Shown: piece after piece, positions 63,901 to 64,000 of the stretch
Numbering within the stretch: the first letter of the stretch is position 1
Layout of the letters: the number at the start of each line of letters is the position of its first letter
Assembly: GCA_002104895.1 (NCBI GenBank)
Contig: MCFG01000140.1
Coordinates: 84,298-148,297, forward strand
Length of the DNA: 64,000 nt
Direction of reading: 5' to 3'
From: Anaeromyces robustus
Taxonomy: Eukaryota > Neocallimastigomycota > Neocallimastigomycetes > Neocallimastigales > Neocallimastigaceae
Translations under genes and position numbers: made by a program
The notes under the pieces: model-generated
The model's input: only the letters and a program-made list of their open reading frames with translations
The model's database searches: none
Told to the model about the DNA's origin: nothing

Positions 63901-64000
63901 CAGTGGTTATAATGTTGGACAAGGATATATAAATAAAGAAGAATTGACAAAAGAAGTATTTATAAGTAATCCATTTAAAAATGGTGAAATGATGTATAAA
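41817..64000 (+). CDS. Giant multimodular nonribosomal peptide synthetase, 3' partial, at least 7 modules
   Basis: An intronless frame opens at ATG 41817 and runs off the window, giving more than 7,390 codons. Order: C1-A1-T1, C2-A2-T2, C3-A3-T3, C4-A4-T4, C5-A5-T5, C6-A6-T6, C7-A7 (cut). Each module shows SGTTGKPKG (A3 motif), YGPTE, TGDLGKW, GQRIEL and NGKLDRK in the A domain, GGDS in the carrier, and HHIISDG in C2-C7. No epimerase, reductase or thioesterase is seen yet. It would assemble a peptide by amino-acid adenylation, thioester loading and condensation. C domains begin PITSQQxGVYIDSIKNP, reminiscent of Firmicutes NRPSs. With the lack of introns beside 6-15-exon neighbours, this suggests acquisition from bacteria, later shifted to host AT content. 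The frame is interrupted at about 55465-55496, 57148, 58990, 59016, 59190 and 59232. Confidence 0.93.
41840..44990 (+). other. NRPS module 1: degenerate C1, unusual A1, T1
   Basis: C1 (about 41840-43130) reads DIHRIIVDK at 42201-42227 where HHxxxDG is expected, so the second His and the Gly are lost. A1 (about 43190-44730) has FNISITE in place of FDxSxxE and YGTTE in place of YGPTE. Specificity positions read N-I-T-A-S-G-G-S-M, with Asn at 235. T1 carries its pantetheine Ser at 44871 (GGDS). A short NS-repeat linker follows (about 45003-45050). Confidence 0.85.
45090..48270 (+). other. NRPS module 2: C2-A2-T2
   Basis: C2 has an intact HH at 45453 (DIHHIISDG). A2 (about 46440-48010) has FDISHNE and NGYGPTECTIT; specificity positions read D-I-N-N-S-A-G-I-T. 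T2 pantetheine Ser at 48147. A2 shares the NTTPTRFKLF loop with A4-A7, unlike A1 and A3. No substrate is assigned. Confidence 0.88.
48320..51480 (+). other. NRPS module 3: C3-A3-T3
   Basis: C3 HH at 48681. A3 (about 49680-51215) has FDMSVGE and NPYGPTETTVIC; specificity positions read D-M-G-F-Y-G-P-V-I. T3 Ser at 51354, in GGDSFKAIQ. From about 51,000 on, the sequence is closely matched 6.57 kb downstream, where the A5 tail and T5 lie. Confidence 0.88.
51540..54810 (+). other. NRPS module 4: C4-A4-T4
   Basis: C4 HH at 51900. A4 (about 52900-54560) has FDLSHIE and NSYGPTECSVTC; specificity positions read D-L-I-T-I-I-S-V-T. A poly-Asn insertion (about 54378-54415) sits between the A8 and A10 motifs. 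T4 Ser at 54696. A4-T4 is almost identical to A6-T6. Confidence 0.88.
55460..55498 (+). other. Frame break in NRPS C5 (stop TGA at 55494)
   Basis: The in-frame copy at about 62030-62072 is two bases longer over the same stretch; the missing bases lie in A-rich runs. The frame moves from 0 to 1 (modulo 3) and coding continues at once, without any splice-site pair. Confidence 0.75.
57144..57153 (+). other. Single-base frame break in NRPS A5
   Basis: Here AAATATCTCAATG stands where A7 has AAATACTCTCAATG at about 63710, one base short. It falls just before the YGPTE motif, which is intact in the next frame. Confidence 0.85.
58110..61390 (+). other. NRPS module 6: C6-A6-T6, frame broken in C6
   Basis: C6 HH at 58470. 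Four single-base deficits relative to C4 lie between 58,988 and 59,235. A6 repeats the A4 signature and its poly-Asn insertion (about 60945-60985). T6 Ser at 61265. From about 59,236 the frame is open to the window end. Confidence 0.85.
58985..59240 (+). other. Cluster of four single-base frame breaks in NRPS C6
   Basis: Compared with C4 at 52,400-52,680, one base is missing at each of about 58990 (homopolymer T), 59016 (GG to G), 59190 (TCTC to TCC region) and 59232 (A run). The frame goes 0 to 1 to 2. Sequence outside the gaps stays highly similar. Confidence 0.8.
61445..64000 (+). other. NRPS module 7: C7 and partial A7
   Basis: C7 HH at 61802, with no frame breaks. A7 (from about 62815) repeats the A5 signature (FDSAQTE, NSYGPTECTVDC) and is cut by the window edge after the GEMMYK motif that begins TGD-type core A7. 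Confidence 0.88.

Larger units (their letters stand above)
51000..64000 (+). repeat. Tandem duplication of a two-module NRPS unit, period ~6.57 kb
   Basis: Matching landmarks lie 6568-6570 bp apart: 51081 and 57651 (GGAAAAGAAATTAGAGAATA), 53161 and 59730, 56673 and 63241. Copy 1 (about 51,000-57,570) is A3 tail-T3-C4-A4-T4-C5-A5 head. Copy 2 (about 57,570 to beyond 64,000) is A5 tail-T5-C6-A6-T6-C7-A7 head. Identity is near complete over A4/A6 and A5/A7 and lower over C4/C6. Confidence 0.9.

Overview
The window looks like nuclear DNA of an anaerobic gut fungus (Neocallimastigomycota). This is inferred from four things: extremely AT-rich, microsatellite-filled intergenic DNA; intron-dense genes with GT..AG introns of mostly about 40-150 nt; a flagellar outer-dynein-arm docking protein together with a fungal anillin/Bud4-type gene; and a giant bacterial-type nonribosomal peptide synthetase (NRPS). 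Dictyostelium-like slime moulds share the AT richness and poly-Asn but lack flagella and have few introns. Genus cannot be given. All exon models were read by eye, and reading phase was checked across each junction.

Left part (1-36.5 kb): eight ordinary eukaryotic genes. On the minus strand, 1.3-9.4 kb holds an ankyrin + anillin-homology + PH protein (about 2032 aa, Bud4-like), and 11.2-12.8 kb holds the Qb-SNARE Vti1. On the plus strand come an unrecognised charged protein (13.7-16.2 kb), a TBC1D19-type Rab-GAP (16.8-20.1 kb) and a leucine-rich-repeat membrane protein (22.2-23.8 kb). Then follow a minus-strand ODA docking-complex coiled coil (ODAD1/CCDC63 family, 24.6-27.6 kb), a plus-strand RasGEF (29.5-33.1 kb) with what looks like a U12-type AT-AC intron, and a minus-strand ITFG2 (KICSTOR) homologue (33.9-36.5 kb). 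Themes are vesicle traffic, small-GTPase signalling, nutrient sensing and the flagellum.

Middle (36.5-41.8 kb): a 5.3 kb gene-free AT desert with AAT microsatellites and a short tandem array just before the next gene.

Right part (41.8-64 kb, running off the window): one intronless NRPS gene with at least seven C-A-T modules. Modules lie on a period of about 3.28 kb, and a two-module unit of about 6.57 kb is tandemly duplicated, so A6 copies A4 and A7 copies A5. The first module is odd: its C domain lacks the HHxxxDG motif and its A domain has Asn in place of Asp235. Six to seven single-base deletions relative to the in-frame paralogous copies break the frame between 55.4 and 59.3 kb; these could be assembly errors inside a near-identical repeat or real decay. 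No epimerase, reductase or thioesterase is visible before the window ends.
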